This document shows, piece by piece, positions 1 through 7,569 of a DNA stretch of 27,587 nt; positions within the stretch are counted from its first letter, which is position 1, and the number at the start of each line of letters is the position of its first letter. Under the pieces are notes generated by a model that was not told where the DNA came from, did no database searches, and saw only the letters and a list, made by a program, of their open reading frames with translations. This DNA comes from JBPEXY01 sp052031065. Lineage in GTDB: Bacteria; Pseudomonadota; Gammaproteobacteria; Immundisolibacterales; Immundisolibacteraceae. Position numbers and translations under genes: made by a program. The DNA is taken from contig JBPEXY010000101.1 of NCBI GenBank assembly GCA_052031065.1, positions 1-27,587 of the forward strand, given 5' to 3'.

Positions 1-788
1 AGTGGTAGCATCACCAGCAGGGTCAGAACGCCGATCAGTATCCCCGTGCGGATACTTTTTAGTCCCAGATAGAGCACGTCCTGACCCACCTTGTCGGTAC
101 CCAGGAGATGGTATTCGCCAGCCAGTTGCGTGGTGATACCAGTGACCAGGCAGAGTGTGCAGACGGTCAACAGGGCAGTGCGCCAGGCGGCTGTTTGAGA
201 TTCCGGGTCGGCAGTTTTTCGCCTCCATAGCAGCCACGGTACTAGAAACAGTAGTGTGAACACCGCGCTGCCCCACCCCAGACCCGTTAAGGTTTTCAGT
301 AACAGATCTTCACCACGTTGATCGACATCGGTCAAATGAGCGCCACCATATTGCAAGCGCGGGTAGAGCCGCTGCGGGCCTGCGGCGGTTTCTACCTGCT
401 CGCGCGAATAGGCGAAGATCGCGAGCGGCGCTGAGTAGCTGCGTTCCTGCCGGGTGCGCAGTGGCGTCAGCAGCAGGTCGAGCAGCGAGAGTTCCTCGGC
501 CTGGAAACTGGTTGTGGGTGTGACAGCCGCTGCCGTGGGAAGATTGGTGTCGACAGCTTGGTCTTGTGTTGTTGGTAGTCGAAAATGGATCGAATCGATC
601 AGCGCGATTAACAGATAAAGTAGCAGCAGAATCAGCGAGGCCATGGCGGCGGGGCGTCTGATAACCATCAACCAGCGCTCTCGATAGACCGGGTCGCGCA
701 GCGCCATACCCGCCCACCAGCAACCGAGCAGCGCGGTGACCCAGACCAGGTAATCACTGACCAGCATGGCAGGCTCAATGGCGTTCAT
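1..788 (-). CDS. ABC transporter permease, OppC/DppC-like (partial, C-terminus beyond left edge)
   Basis: Reading leftward from an ATG at 786-788 there are 262 open codons to the window edge. Residues 227-239 (HLLGTDKVGQDVL) match the conserved entry to the DppC/OppC permease domain, where a similar His-x-Leu-Gly-Thr-Asp-x-x-Gly-x-Asp motif precedes the core membrane helices. This permease would pair with the OppB-like one to form the channel of a peptide-type importer in the inner membrane. The start overlaps the stop of the upstream permease gene as ATGA, which suggests translational coupling. Before the motif lie about 225 residues with four hydrophobic stretches (about 10-28, 49-65, 165-187 and 203-222) and a polar loop of about 95 residues. 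Usual DppC proteins have one helix there, so the protein is unusually long at its N-terminus. The ATPase subunits are not visible and probably follow further left. Confidence 0.85.
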   Translation of the reverse strand, partial: MNAIEPAMLVSDYLVWVTALLGCWWAGMALRDPVYRERWLMVIRRPAAMASLILLLLYLLIALIDSIHFRLPTTQDQAVDTNLPTAAAVTPTTSFQAEELSLLDLLLTPLRTRQERSYSAPLAIFAYSREQVETAAGPQRLYPRLQYGGAHLTDVDQRGEDLLLKTLTGLGWGSAVFTLLFLVPWLLWRRKTADPESQTAAWRTALLTVCTLCLVTGITTQLAGEYHLLGTDKVGQDVLYLGLKSIRTGILIGVLTLLVMLP

Positions 789-1762
789 CTCAGCCGCACC
801 CGCGGGTCGACCAGCAGATAACTGATATCGGTCAGAATCAGGCCGATGATGTAAAGCAGTGAACCGAGAAAAACCATTGCGCGGACAATGGCGAAATCCT
901 GAGCGCGAATGGCATCAATGGTGTAGCTACCGAGGCCGGGAATAGAGAAAAACGATTCAGTAATCAGGCTGCCCATGAACAGTAGCGGAATCACCACCAC
1001 CACACCGGTGAGGATAGGAATCATCGCGTTGCGTAACAGATGGCGAAACAGCACTGCTGACTCTCCCAGACCACGCGCTCTGGCAGTGCGGATGTAATCC
1101 TTTTCAATCTCTTCAAGAAACAGGGTTCGGTACCAGCGGACACTGCTGCCAAATCCGGCCACCACTCCCACCAAAACTGGCGTAACCAGAAAGCGGATAC
1201 TATCCCACCCCTCCTGGTAGCCGGATATTGGGGTCAGGTTGAGGAGCTTGCCGAGTAGATACTGTCCGGCAATGATGTAGAACATGGCCGAGATGGACAT
1301 CATTGCCACTGCCACCAGGATGCCGCCGAGGTCGATGTAGGTAGCGCGGAAGAAGACCAGGGTGAGCGACACTGTGATTGTCATCAGTAGCCCGATGAGA
1401 AGATTGGGCAGAGCGATGGCGAGGCTCGGGCCCATGCGTTGGCGGATGTCGGCAGAAATATCCCGGCCGTCATCCGCTCGGCCGAAATCGAGCAAAAACA
1501 GCCGCAATGAGTGGCGTACAAACAGGGTATCGGTAAGCCGTTGCCAGCCCTGCCGGTCATCGGCAATCAGCAGCGGCCGGTCGTAGCCGTGGTCGTGTTT
1601 CCATTTGCTAACCATTTCCGTCGTTACCCGCTTGTCGCCGAGGTGCATTCGCGCCATATCGTCGGGTGAATTGACCACAAAAAACAGCGCGAAGGTGATC
1701 AGGTTGACGCCGAGAAGAATTGGTACGGCATAGAGCAGTCGTCGACAGAGATAGCGAATCAT
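785..1762 (-). CDS. ABC transporter permease, OppB/DppB-like
   Basis: This 325-residue inner-membrane protein begins with the usual OppB/DppB N-terminus (MIRYLCRRLLYAVPILLGVN), a first helix followed by a periplasmic segment. It has further helices around 112-136, 145-167, 190-206, 244-266 and 293-312. The cytoplasmic EAA-type loop that contacts the ATPases is visible at about 223-249 (YIRTARARGLGESAVLFRHL). The C-terminus ends with the typical DISYLLVDPRVR signature of the family. Length is normal for the family. Its ATG overlaps the stop of the solute-binding protein gene by four bases, and its own stop overlaps the next permease start in the same way, so the three genes form one tight operon. 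The family imports di- or oligopeptides and related compounds; the actual substrate cannot be inferred. Confidence 0.92.
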   Translation of the reverse strand: MIRYLCRRLLYAVPILLGVNLITFALFFVVNSPDDMARMHLGDKRVTTEMVSKWKHDHGYDRPLLIADDRQGWQRLTDTLFVRHSLRLFLLDFGRADDGRDISADIRQRMGPSLAIALPNLLIGLLMTITVSLTLVFFRATYIDLGGILVAVAMMSISAMFYIIAGQYLLGKLLNLTPISGYQEGWDSIRFLVTPVLVGVVAGFGSSVRWYRTLFLEEIEKDYIRTARARGLGESAVLFRHLLRNAMIPILTGVVVVIPLLFMGSLITESFFSIPGLGSYTIDAIRAQDFAIVRAMVFLGSLLYIIGLILTDISYLLVDPRVRLR

Positions 1763-3987
1763 GACCCGCTACCATGGGGTTGACGATATTCTCTTTGCCA
1801 CGCCAGGTAGATGGCTGGCAATAGCAGTACTATCAGCAGTAGCAGTAGCAGTTGGATTGGCCGCCAGTTCGGGCGGTTCCACTGTCGTTGCAATGCCGCG
1901 CGGCGCGTGGCATCGATGCGCTGATATTTAAGGGTGTCATGGGACAGATGGCTAGGTTTCAGGTTGCTGATCCAGCTCTGCTGGAGAATGTAGTCCTGGG
2001 GGTGGAAACCTCCCGCCCAGGGCATCTGCTGATGTAACAGAGCGACCATCTGGTCGATCAACTGTTGCCTCTGGGCGCCGTTCGGCAGGTGACGCATGCG
2101 CTCAAACAGATGGTCGTATTCTGCCAGCTGAAAATTACTGCTGTTTTCGCCGTGGTCGACCACCTGGCTGTTGGGGCCATAGAGTAAAAACAGAAAGTTT
2201 TCCGGATCGGGGTAGTCGGCGTTCCAGCCCCACATATAGAGCTGGACCTGGCCGTTGCGTACTTTGTCCTGAAAACGGTTGTAATCGGTGGCTCTGACGA
2301 TCAGCTGGACGCCGATAGCTGAAAACTGTTTCCGCAACCAGTCGAGAAATGCCTTGGCGTCCGGGCCACTGGCGGCGGTATCGAAATGGAGGGTCAGTTG
2401 ATCGCCACTCTGCTGGTGGCGACCACCCGGATAGCCCGCTTCGCGGAGCAGTAACCGGGCCTGGTCCAGCGGTTTGCGTTTGGCTCGGCCGTCGATCCAG
2501 TCATACACCGACAGGTTGACCCCTTGGCGTCCCTGACGGTAACCGAATAGCCCCGGAGGAATCGGCGAGTGCATGGAAATTCCGCGGTTATTGCGGAAAA
2601 TGGAGATGTACTCCTCCATGTTGATGGCAATCGCGATCGCCTGTCGCAGTTTTTGCTGTGCGCCGGAGTAGCCACCGACTGTTTCGTCGAGCATGTTGAA
2701 GCCGAGATAGATGGTGCTGGTGGCAACCGAGGTTTGCAGGGAAATTCCTTTCCGGCTCAAATCGTCGCTGACCTGCGCTTCTATCCCGTCACCAAACTGA
2801 ACCGCCTGGTCGAAGCTATCGGAACTGATCCCTGAGCGATCGTAATAGCCCTGAAGGAATTTGTTCCAGACCGGGATGCTCTCCTTGTCGAGGCTGAAAA
2901 TCGCCTTGTCGATAAACGGCATAGTCAGCCCCGCATCTCTCAACAGGCCAGCTGCAGCATCACCCGCTGCACCCTGATGCGGATAGGTGGAGCCTCGGTA
3001 GTTGGGGTTTTGGCTCAACACCATACGTCGGTTGGGGTTGTTTTCGGTTAATTGGTAGGCGCCGGTACCCACCGGGTACCAGTCGAGCGTGATGTTTTTC
3101 TGCTTTAATGCCTGCTGGGCATAAAAGCGGGTGACCTCCATCGGCATCGGGGCGAAAAAGGGCATTGCCAGCCAGTAGATAAACTGTGGGTAGTGACCGT
3201 GAATAGTGATTTCGTAACTATAGCGGTCGATTATTTTTGCGCCGGTCAGACTGTGGTTAGTTAGATCGATAGGACCGCTGTGATTGGCGTACTCGTTAGC
3301 AAGCTCAGTAGACAGTTCCGGCAGGCCGACAATATAGCGGCCCAGAAAACCGGCGATCGGTGAGTGCAGATCGGGCAGCGCAAAGCGCTTGATCTGATTG
3401 ACATAATCGGCGGCAATCAGCTCGCGACTTTGTTGTATGGGGAAGTCAGCAGGGCTGCTGATCTCTTGCAGGTCTACGTACTGGGGGTCCCCCGGTTGTT
3501 GCCGGTCGAGATTGTTGTAGAGGGGTGTTCCTTCATCGTCAACAGCGAAGGCCGGATGGGGCTGGTAGCGAATATTTTTCTGAATGGTGATTCGGTAGCG
3601 GCTGAATGCAACCTCACTGGCGTCGGCGTCATCTGGTAGTAGTTCGCCGTTTGCGCCGACAAGCTGGGGTTGTGGCACCGTTTCTGCCGTGAGTGGTTCG
3701 AGCTGGTAGGGTCTTTTCAGGTAGTGATAGTGGATCGGTGGTTCGTAGATCTGGCCGATCAGGGCATATTCATTGGAAGCGTAGGAGACTGCGGGATCGA
3801 GATGTTTGGGGCGTTCGGAAAACGAGCTATAGAGGATCTCCCTGTCCTGTTGTTCAGCAGGATAGGGGTTGTTAAGCAGGTTCTCGTCACAGCCTGCAAG
3901 CAACACAGCAGTGACTAACAGGCACAGCCTAAAGCAATGCTGGAACTCATGGATCAGGAGGCAGAGTTTTCTGATGCTCAGTCGCAA
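1759..3987 (-). CDS. Solute-binding lipoprotein of a peptide-type ABC transporter (SBP family 5)
   Basis: This is a 742-residue protein of the bacterial extracellular solute-binding protein family 5 (OppA/DppA/NppA-like). Family-type segments include the N-terminal SERPKHLDPAVSYASNEY region, the YPVGTGAYQLTENNPNRRMVL segment split around residues 305-325, and the C-terminal VQLYMWGWNADYPDPENFL-like stretch around residue 565. It should capture substrate in the periplasm and deliver it to the permeases encoded just downstream. A lipoprotein signal ends in LLAGC with the acylated Cys at residue 33 and Asp at +2, which in E. coli is an inner-membrane retention signal. A second hydrophobic helix lies at about 711-729, near the C-terminus, which is unusual for this family. 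The start used is a TTG at 3985-3987 because no in-frame ATG precedes the signal peptide; no clear Shine-Dalgarno is seen, so the exact start is uncertain. It lies first in its operon. Confidence 0.9.
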   Translation of the reverse strand: MRLSIRKLCLLIHEFQHCFRLCLLVTAVLLAGCDENLLNNPYPAEQQDREILYSSFSERPKHLDPAVSYASNEYALIGQIYEPPIHYHYLKRPYQLEPLTAETVPQPQLVGANGELLPDDADASEVAFSRYRITIQKNIRYQPHPAFAVDDEGTPLYNNLDRQQPGDPQYVDLQEISSPADFPIQQSRELIAADYVNQIKRFALPDLHSPIAGFLGRYIVGLPELSTELANEYANHSGPIDLTNHSLTGAKIIDRYSYEITIHGHYPQFIYWLAMPFFAPMPMEVTRFYAQQALKQKNITLDWYPVGTGAYQLTENNPNRRMVLSQNPNYRGSTYPHQGAAGDAAAGLLRDAGLTMPFIDKAIFSLDKESIPVWNKFLQGYYDRSGISSDSFDQAVQFGDGIEAQVSDDLSRKGISLQTSVATSTIYLGFNMLDETVGGYSGAQQKLRQAIAIAINMEEYISIFRNNRGISMHSPIPPGLFGYRQGRQGVNLSVYDWIDGRAKRKPLDQARLLLREAGYPGGRHQQSGDQLTLHFDTAASGPDAKAFLDWLRKQFSAIGVQLIVRATDYNRFQDKVRNGQVQLYMWGWNADYPDPENFLFLLYGPNSQVVDHGENSSNFQLAEYDHLFERMRHLPNGAQRQQLIDQMVALLHQQMPWAGGFHPQDYILQQSWISNLKPSHLSHDTLKYQRIDATRRAALQRQWNRPNWRPIQLLLLLLIVLLLPAIYLAWQREYRQPHGSGS

Positions 3988-4044
3988 GATGGGCTCAGTT
4001 GACTTGAAAAAACGAATTGGCCGACGCAGTGATTGTGGTGCCGA

Positions 4045-4050
4045 TATAAT
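4045..4050 (+). promoter_or_regulatory. Candidate fabI promoter -10 box
   Basis: A perfect TATAAT hexamer lies 36 bases before the chosen fabI ATG. No good -35 hexamer is present at 16-18 bases; TTGGCC at 4017-4022 is 22 bases away and TTGACT at 3999-4004 is further. The element lies in the 99-base gap between divergent fabI and the transporter operon, so the leftward promoter must also be here, but I could not pick it out. Confidence 0.4.
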
Positions 4051-4086
4051 ACTTGCTTTGAGTGAATAATCATCGGGATGACAGAG

Positions 4087-4857
4087 ATGGGATTTCTGAG
4101 TGGCAAAAAAGCGCTGATCGTTGGATTGGCCAGTACTAAATCGATTGCCTGGGGTATTGCTTCCGCCATGCGACGCGAAGGCGCAGAACTGGCGTTTACC
4201 TATCAGAACGAAAAATTGCGCGAACGGGTAGAGAAGATGGCTGCCGAGTGTGGCTCATCGTTGACGATGCCGTGTGAGGTGACCGATGATGCGCAGATTG
4301 ATCAGGTGATGGAGAAGCTTAAAGAGGAATGGGGCCAGTTTGACGCTCTGATCCATAGTGTTGCTTTTGCGCCGCGTGATCAACTGGAAGGGACCTTCAT
4401 CGATTCGGTGACCCGTGAAGGATTCAGCCAGGCACACGATATCAGTGCCTACAGTTTTGCAGCGCTCGGTAAGGCGGCGCGACCACTGCTCTCCGATAAT
4501 GCGGCGCTGTTGGCAATGACCTATCTCGGCGCGGTGCGTACGCTGCCCAATTACAACGTAATGGGTCTGGCGAAAGCGAGCCTCGAAGCGAGCATCCGCT
4601 ACATGGCTGACTCACTCGGAGCCGACGGTATTCGCGTTAACGGTATCTCAGCAGGGCCCATTCGCACGCTTGCGGCGTCGGGAATATCGGGGTTTCGCGG
4701 CATGCTTGATTACCATGCCGAGCACACTCCATTGAGGCGTAATGTCACCATTGAAGAGGTCGGTAATGTCGCCGCTTTCCTATGCTCCGACCTTGCTTCA
4801 GGGGTGACCGGAGAAATTACCTACGTGGATGCCGGCTATAACATCACCGGGATGTAG
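4087..4857 (+). CDS. fabI: Enoyl-[acyl-carrier-protein] reductase (NADH), FabI type
   Basis: FabI reduces the trans-2-enoyl-ACP double bond in the last step of each fatty-acid elongation cycle, in the cytoplasm. From the ATG at 4087 the protein is 256 residues and aligns without shift to E. coli FabI numbering as I recall it. It begins MGFLSGKKALIVG, with the NAD-binding Rossmann start, and has Tyr146 (in TYLGA), Tyr156 and Lys163 (in NYNVMGLAK) as the catalytic set, followed by SAGPIRTLAASGI. An in-frame ATG at 4078 would add three residues; 4087 is chosen because family members start at MGFL. Residue 93, Gly in E. coli and a known triclosan-resistance site there, is Ala here. It is the only plus-strand gene, convergent with ppiD and divergent from the transporter operon. 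It is probably essential unless another enoyl reductase exists elsewhere. Confidence 0.97.
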   Translation: MGFLSGKKALIVGLASTKSIAWGIASAMRREGAELAFTYQNEKLRERVEKMAAECGSSLTMPCEVTDDAQIDQVMEKLKEEWGQFDALIHSVAFAPRDQLEGTFIDSVTREGFSQAHDISAYSFAALGKAARPLLSDNAALLAMTYLGAVRTLPNYNVMGLAKASLEASIRYMADSLGADGIRVNGISAGPIRTLAASGISGFRGMLDYHAEHTPLRRNVTIEEVGNVAAFLCSDLASGVTGEITYVDAGYNITGM

Positions 4858-4882
4858 GCTGAAGGTGGGCCGGCGCTATGGT

Positions 4883-4914
4883 TGTTATTCGAGATTTGCT
4901 GTTATTCGAGATTT
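4883..4914. repeat. 15-base direct repeat, 17-base period, at the 3' end of ppiD
   Basis: The sequence tgttattcgagattt occurs at 4883-4897 and again at 4900-4914 with two bases between. The right-hand copy contains the ppiD stop codon and its last codons; the left-hand copy lies in the fabI/ppiD gap. It looks like a small local duplication. No convincing terminator hairpin was seen in the 44 bases between the two convergent genes. Confidence 0.8.
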
Positions 4915-6797
4915 TCAGGGTATAGCTTGATATCCGCGTTATCGCGCAGTCCTTTCAGGTAGCCGATGTAACTGATATCGCCGCGCAACCTCTGCAGTTC
5001 CTCTCTAAGGCGGTTCCTGTCATCATCGGTCGCGGTGACGACTTCTTCATGCAGTTTGGTGACGGCATAAACTACATAATCACCATTCTCTAAACTCAGC
5101 CCATGGTAGTCAGGCTGTCCTTCGGAGACCGGCTGACGGAAAACCTCCGCCAGCAGCTGTGGTGGCAGCCCAGGCTGACGACGGGTAATTCCCTCGCGGG
5201 TCTGCCATGTTGCAGAGGCATCAGCCAATTCCGGTAATTCTTCGCCGTGATTAAGTGAAACAAGCAATTTTTTACCTTCCGCCTGCACCAGCTCGGAGGC
5301 CTGTTGTTCAAGCACGATGTCGCGGATTGAATCAGCTACTTCAGCCAACGGACGGGAGGCTTGTGGTTGATGTTCGATCACTCTTAAGGCGACAGCGCGA
5401 CTGTCATTAAGCGTGACGACACTGCTGTTCAGCCCTTCGTGAAGCACTTCATCGCTGAACGCCTGTTCAATGATTGCACTGATTCCAGTAATGCCGGGTC
5501 CACCAAATCGGGCAAATAGCTGGCTTTCCTGAATTTTGAGGTTGAAGTGATCGGCCGCCTCCTGCAGGGAATCGGGCACCTCATAGACGATATTCTGCAG
5601 CTCTTCAGTAGCGCTAAAGAAATCTGCCTGCGCCTGCTCTCTGCGGTAGCGCAGGGATATCTCATCTTTAACCTCTGCATAAGGTTCGACCTGCTCGGTT
5701 TCCACTTCAGTTACCAGAATCAGGTGGTAGCCAAATGCTGAGCGGACCGGTTCGCTGACCTCTCCTGTCGCGAGTGAAAACGCAACTTTCTCAAACGCCG
5801 GATCCATGACGTCACGGCCAAACAGGCCGAGATCACCGCCGTTTTTACTCGACCCAGGGTCTTCAGAGTGGTTTCGGGCAACCTCCGCAAAAGGTTTGCC
5901 AGCGTCGATTTCCGCCTTCAACGACGTGATCTTCGCCAAGGCAGCGGCTTCGTCCTGTTGTTCATCAACGGTGACCAGCAGGTGGCTGGCACGACGCCGT
6001 TCCGGTTTCCGGTATTCCTCCTGCTGATTTTCGTAGAGCTTTCGCAAGGTGGAGTCCTCGATTTCGACCTGCTCTGCGTAGTCATCAAGTACCAGTTCAA
6101 GCCACTCGATTCTTACCTGCTCCGGTTTCTGAAAACGATCAAGATGTTCCCGATAATAAGCTTCGATCTGCTCGTCAGTTGCCTGCGCCTGGCTGAGATA
6201 GTTCTCGCGGTTGAGCAGCAGAAATTTCAGGTCGCGCTGTTCGCCTTGTAGTTTCAGTAGCTGTTCCAGTTCCTGGTCAGTGATGATCGGGCCGTTAGTA
6301 ATCGCCGAACGGACCTGTCCGGCGATAATGGATTCGGCGAGATCCTGCTCAAACTGGGAGATTGAAAGGCCCTGTTGCCGTAACAGGTTTTTGTAAAGAT
6401 TACGGTCAAAGCCGTCGCTGCCCTGAAATACTTCGAGCGCGGTAATGCGTTTACTGAGCTCTTCGTTGCTGACACGGTAACCGCTCTCCTGCGCGTCGCT
6501 GATCTGCAAGTGATCGTCGATCAGCTGTTGTACCAGCGCCATTTTCAGTACCGGGTCATCAAGAAGACCGGGCTGATAATTTTCGCCGAGTGTATTTCTG
6601 TAGCGCTGTTCCTGAATCTGCTGTGCACGGCTGAAGGCCTGCAGGGTGATGTTGGTCCCGTCAACCTTGGCGACGTTGGTTTGACTGAGTCCACTGACGT
6701 AATCGGTAATCCCCCAGGAGGCAAACGCCAGCACCAGTAACCCGATAATCGCCATGGCGGCAACTTTCTGCAATTTCTGTCTGATTTCAAAGAGCAT
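4902..6797 (-). CDS. ppiD: PpiD-type periplasmic folding factor (SurA_N-like / parvulin)
   Basis: PpiD is an inner-membrane-anchored chaperone of the periplasm that works near the Sec translocon exit. The 631-residue protein starts MLFEIRQKLQKVAAMAIIGL, with one membrane helix at about 13-30, so the bulk is periplasmic. An N-terminal SurA-like chaperone region follows (about 40-200). The parvulin domain lies at about 265-365, with RRASHLLV, the SEDPGSSKNGGDLGLFGR loop and the SAFGYHLI end of the fold. The C-terminal part (about 370-631) is another chaperone-like region. Length matches E. coli PpiD (623). It lies after the hupB-tRNA unit and a strong terminator, so it probably has its own promoter within 6798-6897, but none stands out. 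No Shine-Dalgarno is evident before the ATG. Whether the parvulin domain is catalytically active cannot be told; in E. coli PpiD it is weak or inactive. Confidence 0.95.
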   Translation of the reverse strand: MLFEIRQKLQKVAAMAIIGLLVLAFASWGITDYVSGLSQTNVAKVDGTNITLQAFSRAQQIQEQRYRNTLGENYQPGLLDDPVLKMALVQQLIDDHLQISDAQESGYRVSNEELSKRITALEVFQGSDGFDRNLYKNLLRQQGLSISQFEQDLAESIIAGQVRSAITNGPIITDQELEQLLKLQGEQRDLKFLLLNRENYLSQAQATDEQIEAYYREHLDRFQKPEQVRIEWLELVLDDYAEQVEIEDSTLRKLYENQQEEYRKPERRRASHLLVTVDEQQDEAAALAKITSLKAEIDAGKPFAEVARNHSEDPGSSKNGGDLGLFGRDVMDPAFEKVAFSLATGEVSEPVRSAFGYHLILVTEVETEQVEPYAEVKDEISLRYRREQAQADFFSATEELQNIVYEVPDSLQEAADHFNLKIQESQLFARFGGPGITGISAIIEQAFSDEVLHEGLNSSVVTLNDSRAVALRVIEHQPQASRPLAEVADSIRDIVLEQQASELVQAEGKKLLVSLNHGEELPELADASATWQTREGITRRQPGLPPQLLAEVFRQPVSEGQPDYHGLSLENGDYVVYAVTKLHEEVVTATDDDRNRLREELQRLRGDISYIGYLKGLRDNADIKLYPENLE

Positions 6798-6897
6798 GGG
6801 ACGGGTCTACGATGGGTTGGTTGAGGAAGGGGCGCGGTGACTATTGGCAGATCATTAAAGCAGTAGCTTTGCTGCACATTATCATTTGATATTAACG

Positions 6898-6932
6898 AAA
6901 AAAGGGATGCTTTAATAAAGCATCCCTTTTTT
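6898..6932 (-). terminator. Intrinsic terminator after the hupB-tRNA-Val-tRNA-Asp unit
   Basis: A perfect 16-base inverted repeat (aaaaaagggatgcttt and its complement) flanks a 3-base loop at 6914-6916. Each strand ends in six T residues, so it should work in both directions. It lies 35 bases past the 3' end of tRNA-Asp on the minus strand and before ppiD, so its likely job is to end the tRNA transcript. Confidence 0.9.
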
Positions 6933-6966
6933 AACAGCTAGAACTGTTGGGTTCCCAGCAGGTACT

Positions 6967-7043
6967 TGGCGGAGCGGACGGGATTCGAACCCGCGACCCC
7001 CGGCGTGACAGGCCGGTATTCTAACCAGCTGAACTACCGCTCC
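6967..7043 (-). tRNA. tRNA-Asp (anticodon GTC)
   Basis: The minus strand gives a full 77-base cloverleaf: acceptor GGAGCGG pairing with CCGCTCC, D-arm, anticodon stem with loop containing GTC, the GGTTCGAATCC T-arm, discriminator G and an encoded CCA at 6967-6969. It is nearly identical to the E. coli tRNA-Asp as I recall it. It lies eight bases downstream of tRNA-Val and is followed by the terminator at 6898-6932. Confidence 0.98.
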
Positions 7044-7051
7044 GAGTTTCC

Positions 7052-7127
7052 TGGTGGGTGCTGAGAGGCTCGAACTCCCGACATTCGCCGTGTAAAGGCG
7101 ACGCTCTACCAGCTGAGCTAAGCACCC
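7052..7127 (-). tRNA. tRNA-Val (anticodon TAC)
   Basis: The minus strand gives a 76-base cloverleaf: acceptor GGGTGCT pairing with AGCACCC, D-arm GCTCAGCTGGTAGAGC, anticodon stem TCGCC/GGCGA enclosing TTTACAC (anticodon TAC), the GTTCGAG T-loop, discriminator A and encoded CCA at 7052-7054. Its 5' end is only 12 bases after the hupB stop codon and no terminator lies between, so it is probably co-transcribed with hupB and released by RNase P. Confidence 0.98.
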
Positions 7128-7139
7128 TGAAAGGGCGCG

Positions 7140-7412
7140 CTAGTTTACGGCATCCTTAAGGGCTTTACCAGCTTTAAACTTGGGTGTTTTGGAAGCTTTG
7201 ATCTGGATGGTTGCTCCGGTCTGCGGATTGCGGCCAGTACGGGCGCTTCGCTCACCCACCGAAAAGGTGCCGAAGCCAACAAGAGTCACGGAATCGTTCT
7301 TGCTGAGTGCAGAGGTGATGCCATTCAGGCCTGCGTCAAGCGCTTTGGCAGCATCTGCTTTGGAAAGGCCTGCGTCTTCTGCGATAAGGTCGATGAGTTC
7401 AGATTTGTTCAC
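7140..7412 (-). CDS. hupB: DNA-binding protein HU-beta
   Basis: HU is a small histone-like protein that binds and bends DNA as a dimer and compacts the nucleoid. The 90-residue protein has the normal family length. It shows the N-terminal helices (MNKSELIDLIAEDAGLSKAD), the GFGTFSVGERSARTGRNPQTG arm with the DNA-intercalating Arg61-Asn62-Pro63 tip, and the lysine-rich C-terminus (KTPKFKAGKALKDAVN). The start is GTG at 7410-7412, preceded at seven bases by AGGGGA, a good ribosome binding site. A strong sigma-70 promoter lies at 7526-7555. The gene follows lon and precedes tRNA-Val with a 12-base spacer, an arrangement I recall from Pseudomonas. High constitutive expression is expected from the promoter and ribosome binding site. 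Confidence 0.97.
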   Translation of the reverse strand: MNKSELIDLIAEDAGLSKADAAKALDAGLNGITSALSKNDSVTLVGFGTFSVGERSARTGRNPQTGATIQIKASKTPKFKAGKALKDAVN

Positions 7413-7454
7413 TAGTTGATCCCCTGATTTTTGTGGCTGGTTGGTTATTAATGG

Positions 7455-7480
7455 AAAAATCGGTAACAGCCCAATTACCG
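7455..7480 (-). promoter_or_regulatory. Terminator-like hairpin in the hupB 5' leader
   Basis: On the minus strand CGGTAA (7475-7480) pairs with TTACCG (7461-7466) around an 8-base loop, followed at once by ATTTTT (7455-7460). It lies between the hupB promoter and its ribosome binding site, roughly 40 bases into the predicted leader. It could be an attenuator, or a leftover weak terminator of lon read-through. The stem is only six pairs, so function is uncertain. Confidence 0.4.
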
Positions 7481-7525
7481 CCTGGCGAGGCTTGAATAAA
7501 TAACTGTTTAGCTCAACCGTGAGCG

Positions 7526-7555
7526 GTTATACCAATCGCCAAAATAGGCTGTCAA
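7526..7555 (-). promoter_or_regulatory. Sigma-70 promoter of hupB
   Basis: The minus strand carries TTGACA (7550-7555), a perfect -35 box, 18 bases before TATAAC (7526-7531). Transcription should begin near 7519, giving a leader of about 105 bases before the hupB GTG. This lets hupB and the two following tRNAs be expressed independently of lon. Confidence 0.8.
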
Positions 7556-7569
7556 GGTGCCGAAGAAGA

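Noticed and set aside
310..723. Open frame of 137 codons on the minus strand
   Set aside because: It lies in another frame over the OppC-like permease. The permease frame has the expected hydrophobic helices and family motif; this one has neither.
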